From Aspidapion aeneum (taxonomy: Eukaryota > Arthropoda > Insecta > Coleoptera > Brentidae), in NCBI GenBank assembly GCA_963576565.1, contig OY755039.1, positions 70,250,886 through 70,314,885 on the forward strand: DNA of 64,000 bases. Reading direction: 5' to 3'. Every line of letters starts with the position of its first letter. Positions within the stretch are counted from its first letter, which is position 1. Below the pieces are notes generated by a model. It was not told the DNA's origin. It did no database searches and worked only from the letters and a program-made list of their open reading frames with translations. The position numbers were made by a program, and so were the translations under genes. Below are positions 1-10,091 of the stretch, piece after piece.

Positions 1-299
1 CTAGGACCTTATTGTCATGATGAATGGAGACCTGGGGAAATAATAAAAAGTGTGAGTTCACTGACATATTAGGTGAAAGTTGATGAAAGAATTATGTACA
101 AGCATGTTATTAGTATTCGGAAATATGTAAGCTCTGAACCAGTTAAGGAACCGTTCCCTTATCACAAATACCATCTAGTTCATCAAACCTGACACCAAAT
201 ATGTCTCTAATACCCTTTAAGTGAGAGTCCAGTTGTAAACCCACTTGGGTCGTGTTCAAAGAAATGAGACTAATGTGGTTGAAAGGCAAGTGAGTGTTA

Positions 300-409
300 C
301 TAAAAACTTGAGTAGTGCTCTAACACCTGTTCAAATTAAAGAACCTGAAGTGCCCCAGTTAAGGCGTAGTGTTCGTGAACGTCACGCACCACAAAGGTTG
401 AATTTATAG
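300..409 (+). pseudogene. Ty3/gypsy-type pol/ORF 3' end remnant
   Basis: The open frame ends at the TAG at 407-409 with a basic, proline-containing tail (residues QLRRSVRERHAPQRLNL). Tails of the type RRSxRxRxPPxRLxL close the pol ORF of many insect Ty3/gypsy elements, so this is read as the last codons of such an element. Upstream, bases 1-300 look like the same decayed element in shifting frames but have no motif I can name. No LTR is seen downstream, so the copy is truncated or decayed. The family assignment rests only on the tail. Confidence 0.4.
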
Positions 410-499
410 TGGTTTTTTGACACTTTTTCAAAAACCAAAAAGAAAATTTAATTTTATCGGATAATGTTTAATATGTTGGCCTTGACTGCAGCGAACATG

Positions 500-719
500 A
501 TCCATTTTTAGGTTCCAATTTTTGGCGAAAAACGCGATTAACGTTGGCATCCAGTGCCTTAATCGTTGCCGGATTATCCTTGTAGACATAGCCCTAAAGA
601 AAAAATTCTAGAAGTGTGATGTCACATGACCTAGGCGGCCAATTCACAGGTCCGAAGCATGAAATTAACTGTTCACCGAATTGTTCTCGCAGTACTGCCC
701 TAGTTTCACGGGCTGTGTG
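500..719 (-). pseudogene. mariner-like transposase, C-terminal fragment
   Basis: On the minus strand this reads through the end of a mariner/Tc1-superfamily transposase: a TARETRAVLREQFGEQLIS stretch, then VNWPPRSCDIT with the third catalytic acidic position (here E in LLEFFL instead of the usual D), then GYVYKDNPATIKAL. An in-frame TAG stands where the conserved W of FLWGYV is expected. The catalytic core upstream is missing because LINE sequence begins at about 720. The same transposase family appears in the opposite orientation at 6256-6580, so the two are separate insertions. Non-functional. Confidence 0.75.
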
Positions 720-1932
720 TTAAATAATATCTTCAGTAATTTAAATGAAGAGACATTAATTGGCTCAATTTTTATATCTAATATATCTGATCACTATGAC
801 CAAATACAACAATTAAATAATACTGGCAAAAAACAAACACAATACATTAAAAAACGATTTTTCAAGAAGACTGGCCTGAGCTTGCATTAGTAGGTTCAAC
901 TGATGAAAAGTACTTAGTAGTTTTTTAAATACATTTTTATATTATTTTGAATGGTCTTTTCCAAAACAAACAGTTGGCAAAAAAACAAAGTCTTGGGTAA
1001 ATGCTGAAATCAAATCTATGCAGGAACATGTAAATAATCTTTATGTGTGGTACAATTACTGAAATGATCCTGATGTTCGGAAAATCTACAAAATAGAAAA
1101 AAGAAACTATCAGAAATATATTAAAAACTACAAAAGATCCTTGAATGAAAATGAGTTGTCTACATCACAAAATAAAACTTAAACTATGTGGAAACTTTTT
1201 AACAAGGAGCAAAATAAAAATAATAATAGTCAACTTAAAATAAAACTTTCAAATTATTGGACATTACATTCATGATTCCCAGCAGATTGCTGAACTTTTT
1301 AGTCGTCAGTTTACTTTGTCAGCACCTATTTCTGCCTCACTACAAAACAGAGAGGAAAACAGGATCTTTCGTAGGATAGAAAACACATTCTAATTTTTCC
1401 CAGTCACCTGGGATGAAGTTTTTAACCTAATTACAAAAATGCTGCCGGGATAGATGAGATTCCAGTATTTTTAATAAAGCAAATAGCAATATACATTACC
1501 AGCCCTCTTGTTGAAATAATAAATTCTTGCTTTGAATCAGGTAGATTTCCTTCCAAGCTAAAAATAGCAAAAACTCTTCCAATTTTTAAAAAAGGACGCA
1601 AAACATATCTTGGAAATTACAGGCCAGTCTCAATCTTACCTGCAGTGTCGAAGATCTTGAAGAGGGCAATATATAGAAGGCTTATGGATTTTTTATCTCA
1701 ACAGCTTTTTTCTAAACACCAGTATGGCTTTTTACCATCCAAGTCAACAGAGCTAGCCATATACCAGGTGATCACCTTTATAACAGAAAAACTTGGTCGG
1801 GGGGAGGGGGTTTCTGGGCTATTTTTTGACCTCACAAAGGCCTTTGATACCATAAATCACGAGAGGCTGTTAGACATCATAGAGTCATATGGGATAAGGG
1901 GTGCTAGTTCTGATCTTATAAAATCATACTTA
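720..1932 (+). pseudogene. LINE A (Jockey/CR1-type) ORF2, first part
   Basis: A decayed LINE ORF2 in the + direction. It opens with the end of the endonuclease domain (LNNIFSNLNEETL...ISDHYDQI, the SDH motif), passes a linker with several stops and frameshifts (about 970-1440), and enters the reverse transcriptase: GRKTYLGNYRPVSILP, QYGFLPSKST, and LFFDLTKAFDTINHERLL (motif A aspartate). The clean stretch 1645-1932 ends at SYL, where the 3-kb insertion at 1933 begins; the RT resumes at 4921. EN N-terminus and ORF1 are missing. Subfamily is uncertain; RT style fits Jockey or CR1. Confidence 0.8.
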
Positions 1933-2099
1933 GGGCCTGTCCCTAAATTACGTAACGCATGAGGGGGGGGGAGGGGGGTCAGACGTTGCGTTATGCAGCG
2001 TTACAGGGGCGTAGGAGGGTGTTCTGTGACGCGTTACGTAACATCCTTTACCAACAATCAAAATTAATATTTTTGGTAAAAAGTTTTGTTTAATATATA

Positions 2100-2660
2100 A
2101 ACTTAAATGCTCTCTAACAAAACAGCGCATTTTAAAATCAATAGTTTCAGAAATATTTTTAAAACGTCTACTTCCGACATAGGGGACATTTTAAAAATGC
2201 ACGTAAAGGAACCTCAATGTCAAAAAAAGTCCATAGAACGTTTTCGAACGTCTTTTTTTACATTTATTAGAGGTCCCCACATAACTTTTTTAAGACGTTT
2301 TAAGAACGTTTTTCGGACGTTTCCCAAAATGTTTCGAAGACTTCTAAAAAACGTACTTGGTACGTTTAAAAAATGTACCTGGGAAATTTTAAAAACGTTC
2401 CGGGGACGGTGTAATATCGTTCCAGGGACATATTAAAAACGTTCCGATGACGTTTTAAAAAAGTTGCGGGGACGTTTTCAAAACGTCTATTTTGTACCTA
2501 GCGGACGTTTTAAAAACGTACGTTCAGGGACTTCAATATCCGAAAAAGGTCCGTGGTGCGTTTTTGAGGGTCTATATTACGATTGTAAAATATCCCTACA
2601 GGATGTTTTAAAACGTTTTAAGAATGTTTTTCGGACGTTTGTAAAATTTGATTTTTTATG
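2100..2660. repeat. array of degenerate ACGTTTTAAAAACGT words
   Basis: Words of the form ACGTTTTAAAACGT, often joined by GGGG or TCCGGGGA spacers, recur every 20 to 40 bases here and again at about 3060-3140, 3330-3400 and 3760-4150. The word is self-complementary. ORFs that cross this area are by-products of the repeats rather than genes. I could not define one fixed repeat unit. Confidence 0.6.
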
Positions 2661-2671
2661 CAAACAAAAAT

Positions 2672-2824
2672 GTCGGACTTCCATTGTCTTTATTTATTTT
2701 AACCACGACGTTTCCGTGAGTAAGTATCTCTAACCGTTTTCAAGTGTAATACTGGAAAACGGTTAGAGATACTTACTAACGGAAACATCGTGTTTAAAAT
2801 AAATTAAGACAATGGAAGTCCGAA
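2672..2824. repeat. long hairpin (arms about 65 bp)
   Basis: The left arm starts CGGACTTCCATTGTCTTTAT and the right arm ends with its inverse complement (ATGGAAGTCCG). The arms run through AGTAAGTATCTCTAACCGTTTT and its complement around a loop of about 15 bases. A few mismatches and a one-base gap are visible. It may be a small foldback MITE nested in the Harbinger-like element. Confidence 0.8.
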
Positions 2825-2855
2825 ATTTTATTTCTACTCAATCAATGACTACGAG

Positions 2856-3003
2856 CAATGATTACACAACCTCTATAGATATGCAACCCAACAAACTTAA
2901 TAACAGCGGCGGACAGATGGCTCTGATGATAGCAGAGTCATCTCCCCGCTGCTGTTGTTAAGTTTGTTGGATTGCATAATATCTAGGGGTTGTGTAATCA
3001 TTG
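2856..3003. repeat. second long hairpin (arms about 57 bp)
   Basis: The left arm reads CAATGATTACACAACCTCTA through AACTTAATAACAGCGGCGG; the right arm is its inverse complement ending GGTTGTGTAATCATTG. The loop contains a smaller inverted pair (GGCTCTG / CAGAGTC). It lies only about 30 bases from the preceding hairpin. Confidence 0.8.
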
Positions 3004-3437
3004 CCACGTTTCAAACAAAGAGTTGATTTTTTATACCTTCTGCAAAATTTGTGGACATTCAATAAACGTACCGAGCACTTTTTAAAAATGTTCCGGAGAT
3101 GTTTTAAAAACGTTCAGATGTCATGTTTAAAAACATTTCAGAAACCCTCACAAAGTCTAGGCCTGGCCCCCTGGTGTGGGCCCTAAGGTATTAGGCCCTA
3201 TCATATTGGACCTCTTAAAACTACTCCACTCCAGTCGTAGAAAAGTTTGACATTTACTTTTTTCTGATCAGCCTGTAGACAATGATGATGCTAGGGAGGC
3301 AAATGTGAGGGACCTTAAAAGTACGTTTTAGAAACGTACTGATTGGCGCTTTATTAAACGTCTTTTGTAGGACGTTTTAAAAACATACTTTTTAAGAACG
3401 AAAAATTTACGGTCAAAAAAATAATAGGTCATTTGCG

Positions 3438-3507
3438 CCTAACCGGGTCAGGTTAGAATACTAACCTAACCGGGTCAACTTAGAATACTAATCTAACCGG
3501 GTAAACT
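3438..3507 (+). repeat. 27-bp tandem repeat, about 2.5 copies
   Basis: Units start at 3438, 3465 and 3492 with YCTAACCGGGTMA followed by a TTAGAATACTAA segment; the third copy is cut short. A fixed 27-base period is visible with only a few substitutions. Confidence 0.8.
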
Positions 3508-4262
3508 TTTCAGCTATCCTCGGCCCCTCGTCCACCTCGGTTAGACAGGGCAATTCGACTTGTTGGTTTGGTTAATACTCGGATAAAAATATGTGCACGC
3601 AATGGCTATTGGGAGCGTGCATTTGTTCGCGTGCAAATGACCCACGCACTATTGACCCAGCCCCTTTAAAAAAATCACAGATTACGTATTTTGGAGGTAC
3701 TCAAAAGTTAGGGCCCTGAAAATTACCTAAAAATTACGTTTTAGATTTTCGCGTTTTTAAATCATTCCTTTTGGGACGTTTAGAAGACGTAGTTTTTATA
3801 CGCAAACGTTGGGGCCTTAAGGGAAAATTACGTTTTAAAAACCTCCAGATTTACGCGTTTTTAGAACGTTCTTTTTGGGACAGTTTAAAAACGTACGTTT
3901 TAGGGGCGCAAAGGTTAGGACCCTTAGGTACCTTAAAAGTACGTTTTTAAAACGTCCTTTTTAGGACGTTACAAAACCTTAATTTTTAAGTATGCAATAT
4001 TGAGGGCTTTTTTAGATACGGGTAAATTGAGGACCGAAAGGTATCAAAAAAGTACATTTTGAAAACGTTTTGATTTACATGTTTTTAAAACGTTTTTTGG
4101 TAAGTTTTGAAAACGGACCAAATTAGACGTTTCTGAAACGTTCCATTTTGAACGTTTTTTAAGAATGGGGACCTTTGAACCTAAAGAGACCTAAAATGTA
4201 CGCCCCTGGGATGTCAGATGTTACTAGGCATAGCGCGTATCAAAACAGCATTTTGTCAAATA

Positions 4263-4312
4263 GCGCTTATCAAAATACCGCATATTAAAATACGCGGTAT
4301 TTTGATAAGGCG
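4263..4312. repeat. short inverted repeat
   Basis: CTTATCAAAATACCGC at the left is mirrored by GCGGTATTTTGATAAG at the right, around an AT-rich loop. A partial third copy (GCGCGTATCAAAACAGC) lies just upstream. Confidence 0.65.
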
Positions 4313-4442
4313 TCTATCAGATAAGTGCATGTTCAATCCATCATAATATCCTGTAACCAAGGGAGGCTAGGCTTAAGACCACCGGGAGGTTTAAGGGCTG
4401 ATAATTTCTAAGGGGGGCCGGTATATTAAAAGGTATGGGACA

Positions 4443-4513
4443 TTTCGCCGCGGCCGATACGTCGCGGGCCGATTCGCCGCGGGGACAATTCAGCGCCGGC
4501 CAATTGGCCGCGA
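4443..4513. repeat. GC-rich degenerate tandem island
   Basis: A 70-base run of GCCGCGG, GGCCGATTCGCCGCGG and GGCCAATTGGCCGCG words with a period near 15 to 17 bases. It is very GC-rich and CpG-dense inside a strongly AT-rich element. Confidence 0.6.
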
Positions 4514-4920
4514 GAATTTTTGTTTAATTTTTATTTTAATTTAACTTTCTTTTTCCTAAATCATAGCTTTCCTGTCCTCTTGTTGGAAAATCAAAATCTG
4601 TGTTAAACCTAAGAGTGGTCAAATCCTAACCGGTGTGGACACCCATTTTTTAAAAAAAGGTCCTCACAAAAAATTTAAAAAAAAAATGTTTTTTTCAATA
4701 ATTAGTGTTTATTAATTTATACAAAAAACAAAAAAAAATTTACGAAAAATTATTTTTAAAAATAATATTTTTTTAAAAAGTAGCTTTTTCATAAACTAAT
4801 TTTTTATAAAAAATTTTTTTTTTAATAACACCTAATTTAAAAAAAAATTTAGAAAAAATATTTTTTTTAAATTTGTCAAAATTTCGAGATTTTTGCGTTA
4901 CGTAATTTAAGGACAGGCCC

Positions 4921-5519
4921 TTAATATCTAGAAAACAAACAGTCGCGGTCAGCGAACACATGTCAAATTTGGTGGAAATAAGCATGGGGGCTCCACAGGG
5001 CTCAATTTTAGGACCACTTTTCTTTATTCTGTATGTAAATGAACTGCCAGAGAGTGCTTTGATAGACAGCACACATGTTGAAGCAGGCAGCACACATGAC
5101 AACTTATCAAAGAAATGCTCAGGAGTAGCTAAAAGAATGTACAATTGGTGTACAACGAACCATCTTACTTTAAACATAGAGAAAACTGATCTGATGACCT
5201 TCAGAATGAGTGGAACTGACTCCTCCTCTTTATATGTTCCATTAAATGGCAAAACCCTACAAGTCTGCGACACTCCAAAGTTTCTTGCGGTCTGGCGGGA
5301 CTCAAGACTTACTTGGGGTACCCACATTCTAAATTTAGCATCTATATTAAACAGTTTTTGTGCAATTATTAGGATACAGACACATAATGTCATTAAAAGT
5401 TTATAAACATTTTATTTTGCATCAATTCAGTCAGTAATTACGTCCAGCATTTTGTTTTAGGGTTCTGCCTCGGATGCGAAAAAAATCTTTATTGTTCAAA
5501 AGCGCATCATTCGCTGAAG
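4921..5519 (+). pseudogene. LINE A ORF2, second part (RT core to thumb)
   Basis: Continuation of the LINE interrupted at 1933. It carries RT motif B (ISMGAPQGSILGPLFFILYVNE), but the catalytic FADD/YADD box expected about 25 residues later is missing or deleted, because the sequence jumps to STHVEAGSTHDNLSKKC. Downstream are the thumb-type strings WCTTNHLTLNIEKTDLMTF and KFLAVWRDSRLTWGTHI. After a stop at about 5404 the frame limps on to KRIIR near 5517 and is then lost. A dead 3' part; no poly(A) tail or target-site duplication recognised. Confidence 0.75.
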
Positions 5520-6255
5520 ATAACCCACGGGTCAGCGCTAACCCTCTATTGTGAAACCGGCCCTTAGGGACGTTAATTTGTGTGGATTTAAGCCCTTGGC
5601 CCTTGCTTTAAAAGGAATAAAAATGGAAGAACAAAGCTTAATACATGTGTTTTTTACATTAAAAACCCAACTATAATAATAGTCAAAAGGAAAGTGCCCA
5701 AAATAACAGTGATTAATATGTAATTTAATAGTAAAATGGCTAACGGTCCTCAAATGAATTATCAATGCGCTTTTTGGAACCTACGAAAAAAACAGTAGGC
5801 AAAGGCACCTGATCTATAAGAGAAAAAAAGGTGCAAAGCACGTTACTGAATTAGCTTAAAAAACGACGCCTGAGAATATCGTCGATAAGGTCTTTTAAAT
5901 ACAAATGAACGTGAGGGGGTGAATACAAATGAACGTGAGGGGGTTGACGACACAGTCAACTTCGTTGATACCTAATGGGAATATTCCACTCTGTCGAGCT
6001 GAACTTCCCCTTCGGAAGGATCTCCTTTTCAGGCTGAAACTTCTAGACAAGCCCCTGTGGTAAAAACCAAAAGTTGAACCGTGTAATGGTTAATTAATAT
6101 CTTGGCTTGCCTTGTCAACTTAATCGATCGGCATTGATTTTCTTTTAAAGGAAAACAGTCAATTATTTAATAACAAAATTGAACCATATTCCATTGAGTA
6201 GAAATGTAGATATTTGAGTAATTCTTATTTGGTTATTTTGGGCGCTTGAAAGGCT
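5520..6255. other. no gene seen; one 24-bp tandem duplication
   Basis: No convincing coding signal on either strand. A 24-base unit beginning TACAAATGAACGTGAGGGGG occurs twice in tandem at 5900-5947. Open frames here have no recognisable content. Confidence 0.5.
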
Positions 6256-6580
6256 TTGACTAAGATTTTGTTTTGCCATGAGGCCCATTTCTGGCTTAAT
6301 GGCTACGTGAATAAGCAAAACTGCCGTATTTGGGTCCCCAAGAGATTCAAGAACTGCCATTACATCCAGACAAAACAACGGTTTGGTGTGGATTATGGGC
6401 TGGTGGAATCATTGGTCCATATTTTTTCAAAACAAGGCTGGCCAAAACGTAATTGTGAATGGCGCCCGTTATCGTGACATGTTAACGGACTATTTGCTGC
6501 CTGAAATTGAAGCCCGTGATCTCGACGGCATTTGGTTTCAACAAGACGGCGCTACGTGCCACATAACTCAACTCAACTCA
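6256..6580 (+). pseudogene. mariner-like transposase, middle fragment
   Basis: Reads HEAHFWLNGYVNKQNCRIW, then shifts frame and continues WNHWSIFFQNKAGQNVIVNG, RYRDMLTDYLLPEIE and LDGIWFQQDGATCH. These match the catalytic core of a widespread insect mariner-like (DUF4817-type) transposase; the second catalytic aspartate is in QQDGA. The fragment stops at GATCHIT, where an AACTC-repeat LINE tail begins at about 6572. N-terminal DNA-binding and C-terminal portions are absent. Same family as 500-719 but opposite strand. Confidence 0.8.
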
Positions 6581-6745
6581 ACTTTATTGTCATAAATCAT
6601 ATAATCATATTAGGCGTTATCTCAAAAAAAAAATTTCTTCGAAAACAATACCTTCTCTAGCCATTGCTGCGCGGGCTAGGAAGGTGAAAATTCTTTTGAC
6701 GCTATTGTTTCTAAGATCTTAACAATTAAACATTTAATGGATGTT
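6572..6745 (-). mobile_element. LINE 3' tail fragment, minus strand
   Basis: On the minus strand the sequence ends AATAAAGTTGAGTTGAGTTG, a polyadenylation-like signal followed directly by a short tandem tail, as in CR1/Jockey-type LINE 3' ends. It begins exactly where the mariner-like transposase breaks off. Only a few hundred bases of possible 3' UTR are present and no RT is seen, so its upstream limit is a guess. Confidence 0.45.
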
Positions 6746-7115
6746 AAAAATTCTACTATAATTGTGGCCACTTTTGGATTACCACTAAAAATTTGTACTT
6801 TTTCGTAATTCTTTAGACATTTTATGGTTTATTTATAGTACTTATCAAAAAGCCATAGACTTTTACAGTAGGTGCCTTTTTAATCACAAAAAAAAATCGA
6901 TATGTGTTTCACCCGTGGTCACTTTGTTCCTAAAGTAACCATTTCGATCTACAATTTGTGGCTACTCTCTCTATTTGTGATACTATACCACTATACCTAG
7001 TTTTTTAATTGGAAAAACTATTCCATATATCTTTAGTCATGTAACAAAGTTAGCAATGGTGGACAGTTAAATAATTTGGAACAGCCTGTGTCACAATATA
7101 TATTTAATGTTTTAG
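6746..7115. other. no gene seen
   Basis: AT-rich sequence without recognisable coding content; it ends in a pyrimidine-poor but usable splice acceptor (AATGTTTTAG) at 7106-7115 that precedes exon A. Confidence 0.4.
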
Positions 7116-7267
7116 TACTTACCTCCAAACAAATTCGTCTGGTACATGTACTGTAGTACAGTGGCCCTAGCGCTAGCTTCAGTTAAATTTACAAATTACT
7201 TCTTACATCATATCTATGATACCAAAGAGTGTGAGCAAGAAGTGGTAACTGAAAATGGTGAAAAAAG
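7116..7267 (+). CDS. host gene exon A (membrane-segment exon)
   Basis: Bounded by TTTTAG at 7115 and a consensus donor GTAAGT at 7268, open for 50 codons plus 2 nt. The peptide has a hydrophobic stretch (FVWYMYCSTVALALASV) that could be a transmembrane segment, followed by a charged tail ending ENGEK. The 2-nt remainder joins correctly to exon B at 18930, and exon B joins exon C the same way, so three exons share one phase-consistent frame. I do not recognise the protein; it is probably a single- or multi-pass membrane protein with an acidic C-terminal region. The acceptor tract is weak, so the exon start is less sure than its end. Confidence 0.6.
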
Positions 7268-7633
7268 GTAAGTTGATATAATTCCTAGCATGCTTTAACA
7301 TGAAAAACATCTCTAGGTGGCCTTTATCCAGAAACAAGTCAGATATCACTTAAAATAATAGAATAATGCTTTTTATTTTTAAATCTATCATCATTTTGTG
7401 TAGACTTGGCTTATCAGTAGCGGGTTCCAGGTAAAACAGGTCTAACTTATAGAACTACATACCTACTTTAAGTTAATAAACTCATGTTTGTAATTTTTTT
7501 TAATCGAGGGCTGTCTTTTATATGTTGCATATTGGAATGAACCAAACCGAATGTCATTACTAAAATTTAACCTCAATCTTTACCTAACCTAAATTTAAAA
7601 GTGATTTTTTTAAATTAACAAATCAATCGAAAA

Positions 7634-7813
7634 ATGGAATTAAACCGAGAACATTTTTGGGCTATAAATTTTTACAACTTTCGAAGGATGTTATCTTAAT
7701 AAGAATGCCTTGCCGAGTTGATTTCTCGTTTCATTAATGAAGCACCACATCAGTCGACAGTTTTTCGTTGGTACGGAGAATTCAAACGTGGACGGATTAA
7801 TCTAAGCGACGAT
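7634..7813 (+). pseudogene. mariner transposase, N-terminal part
   Basis: Starts at the ATG at 7634 and reads MELNREHFWAINFYNFRRML, two stops, then ECLAELISRFINEAPHQSTV, FRWYGEFKRGRINLSDD. This is the paired helix-turn-helix DNA-binding region of a DD34D mariner transposase, including the WxGEFKRGR signature. The frame breaks at the LINE insertion point near 7814. It contains nonsense codons, so it is not functional. Confidence 0.85.
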
Positions 7814-8448
7814 CAAATCAAATCAAATCAAAATCAAATCAAATCTTTATTTTTCCTCAAAATGATTGTAAAATACAATATGGAAATCGTCACTAATAGC
7901 TAGTTATTTAATGTGCAAGCTGTGCTTGACAATTACACTTGCTTAACTCGGCTTGGTTAAGCAGCGGGATTAAAGTAAAGAGTTTACTGCCAGGGAGCAG
8001 CCTCACTCCCTGCAATGACCAAGAAGGCTTATGGTACAGTAAACTAAGTAGGTATATTGAGAACAACTATCAAATGTTGAATCTGCTTTATTATGATAAA
8101 TCCTCTCTTTTTATATTAACAAATTGTTATAGTTCGTGATAAATTATAAAATATAAAATTCCAGATAATGTGTTGTTTTATAAACTAAATAATTTATATT
8201 ATTTAAATAGGTAGTTAGTTTATGTTATTAAAACCTAATTTCTCAAGATCACCTGTGTTTAAATAATAAATTTAACTAAAAATGAAGTTATATGAAAAAT
8301 GGTAAAAAAGAAAATGTGTTTAATTTTATAATTAAACATTTAATAAAAATTAAAAAAAAAGTTCCTTGCGGTTATGTCAATACTTAATTCTAATAACACA
8401 TTTATCAATGTAAACAACAACAAAAAATATGCATAGATATAAAACCTA

Positions 8449-8453
8449 TACAT

Positions 8454-8486
<33 letters not shown>
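8449..8486. repeat. (CA)n microsatellite
   Basis: About 13 consecutive CA units flanked by ATACATATA, inside the 3' UTR of the nested LINE. Confidence 0.9.
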
Positions 8487-8488
<2 letters not shown>

Positions 8489-8621
8489 ATATTATAAAAT
8501 AAACGATTTCTCACATCAGGTCACAAAAAAGTAAATAAATAAATTCGACAACACATACTTGTACTACAAAAATTATTCATAATATAATGAATACAAACAA
8601 ACGTTATATATGGATAAAATG

Positions 8622-10091
8622 TTACAATGCATAGTTTAGAAAACATTTTATATCATAGGGGCATATATCTAGCAAAATTTGTTTAACTGTATCTTTGAAT
8701 TGTGTTACATTATTAATAACCTTGATATTATTTGGTAATTTATTGTAACACTTGATCGCCATATAACTTGGTGACTTCTCATAGAGAGTAACATGCTGGT
8801 CTTCCCTAATCATATTGCCATTTCGGGTGTTAAAACGATTACTATTAACTCTGGAAATATGTTCAAAGTGTTGTTTATTATTTCTAAGAAATAATATAGA
8901 TCTATAAAAGAAAATAGCAGGCAGAGTCAATATTCTATTTTTAACGAAAACAGGCCTACACGAGTCTCTCGGTCTTATGTTAAAAATTAATCTAATTAGC
9001 CTTTTTTGTAGAATTAGTACCCGCTCAATATAATTTGCATTGCCCCAAAAGACAACATTATAAGATAGGACAGAATAGGCAAGCGCATAGTAGACATTCA
9101 TAAGCCCATTGTTATCAAGGGTATCTTTAAGTTGTAAGATAGCATAATAGGCTGAGTTCAGTCTCTTACATACATGCTCAATATGACTCTGCCAATTTAG
9201 GCCCCTATCGATTTTGATACCAAGAATTTTCGTTTCCTTAACAACATCCAACTTGCTTCCACCGATTAGTACATCTCCAATCTCGTATGCAATTCTGTTA
9301 TTATTGGATGAAAATGTCATTACAACAGTTTTCCTTACATTAACAATAAGCTTGTTTTTAGTGCACCATGAACTAAATCTAGAACATACTTGATTCAGTT
9401 GAAGCGTAAGTTCTTCAGATGAATCAGCAGCCACACCCACACTAACATCGTCTGCGAAATTTGGACAGCACTCTACCTTCAATGTTTCTTTTAGATCGTT
9501 AATAAAAATGAGAAAGATTAAAGGCCCAAGAACTGATCTTTGAGGAACTCCTTGATTAACCTCAACAAACTCAGACCTAGCCTCTTCATACTTAACACAC
9601 ATCTTCTGGTATCTAAGATAAGATTCTATCAAATCCAGAAATCTACCTCTAAAACCCAGAGCACTTAGTTTTTTTTTAAATAAAATCAATGTTTATCATA
9701 TCAAACGCTTTAGACATATCAAAAAATACCGCTGCCACTTTTTTCTTTTTATCCAAGTTATGATAGAGAAACTGAAGAAAATCAAAACATGCAGTTTTCG
9801 TGCTTTTATTTTTTTAAAAACCATGTTGCGTTTTACTTAATAACTTAAATTTGACCAGATATTCATACATTTGTTCATGAATTGCTTTTTCAAATATTTT
9901 TGTAATTACATTAAGTAGAGATATTGGCCTATAATTATTTATCTCTTGAGAACTGCCGCTTTTAAAGATTGGTATAACACATGCATTTTTTAAATGAGTG
10001 GGAAACTTTCCCTGATTAAAAGCTTGGTTTATTAGAAAACTTAGTGGTTCAGCGATAACATTGGCAATAGCTTTAAGTATTTTACTTGAAA
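8622..10091 (-). pseudogene. LINE reverse transcriptase (nested copy)
   Basis: The upstream block (10091-9814) carries FPTHLKNACVIPIFKSG, INNYRPISLLNVITKIFEKA and QHGF and ends at a stop; stop-laden sequence then includes VFFDMSKAFD (motif A). The long clean block 9689-8622 carries the B box as QGVPQRSVLGPLIFLIFIND (usual PQGSV), catalytic NFADDVSV, WCTKNKLIVNVRKT, thumb motifs and a conserved C-terminal ALAYSVLSYNVVFWG region with no RNase H. Catalytic aspartates remain, but the ORF is split and the EN domain is missing. Related in style to the LINE at 35.5-39.7 kb. Confidence 0.85.

Larger units (their letters stand above)
1933..4920. mobile_element. Harbinger-like non-autonomous DNA element inserted in LINE A
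   Basis: The element begins GGGCCTGTCCCTAAATTACG and ends with the inverted copy of the same sequence; the roughly 27-bp termini differ at one base by eye. It is flanked by TTA on both sides (1930-1932 and 4921-4923). Removing the element plus one TTA rejoins the LINE A reading frame exactly, which fixes both borders. A 3-bp TTA duplication and GGGCC ends are typical of PIF/Harbinger and Tourist-like elements. No transposase is found in the 2,988 bp. The interior is filled with repeated ACGTTTTAAAAACGT-like palindromic words, two long hairpins and short tandem repeats. Confidence 0.8.
7814..10091 (-). mobile_element. 5'-truncated LINE (Jockey/CR1-type) nested in mariner
   Basis: Runs on the minus strand from about 10091 (5' truncated inside the RT) to a 3' end at 7814 made of AATAAAGATTTGATTTG plus further TTTGA repeats. 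An 800-base 3' UTR (7830-8620) includes a CA microsatellite. Both borders lie in mariner transposase codons: LSDD on the left and PGAPKPAV on the right are adjacent residues in mariner proteins, so the borders are well placed. The extreme 5' truncation is typical of target-primed reverse transcription. Confidence 0.85.

Noticed and set aside
2107..2733. Two + strand ORFs (109 and 89 aa)
   Set aside because: They run through the ACGTTTTAAAACGT word array; the peptides are repeats of FKNV/FRTF with no domain, so they are composition artefacts.
4773..5393. 206-aa minus-strand ORF
   Set aside because: Antisense to the LINE A RT and to the Harbinger-like end; no recognisable content.
5538..5765. 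75-aa minus-strand ORF
   Set aside because: AT-rich, no motif, no splice or element context; left unannotated.
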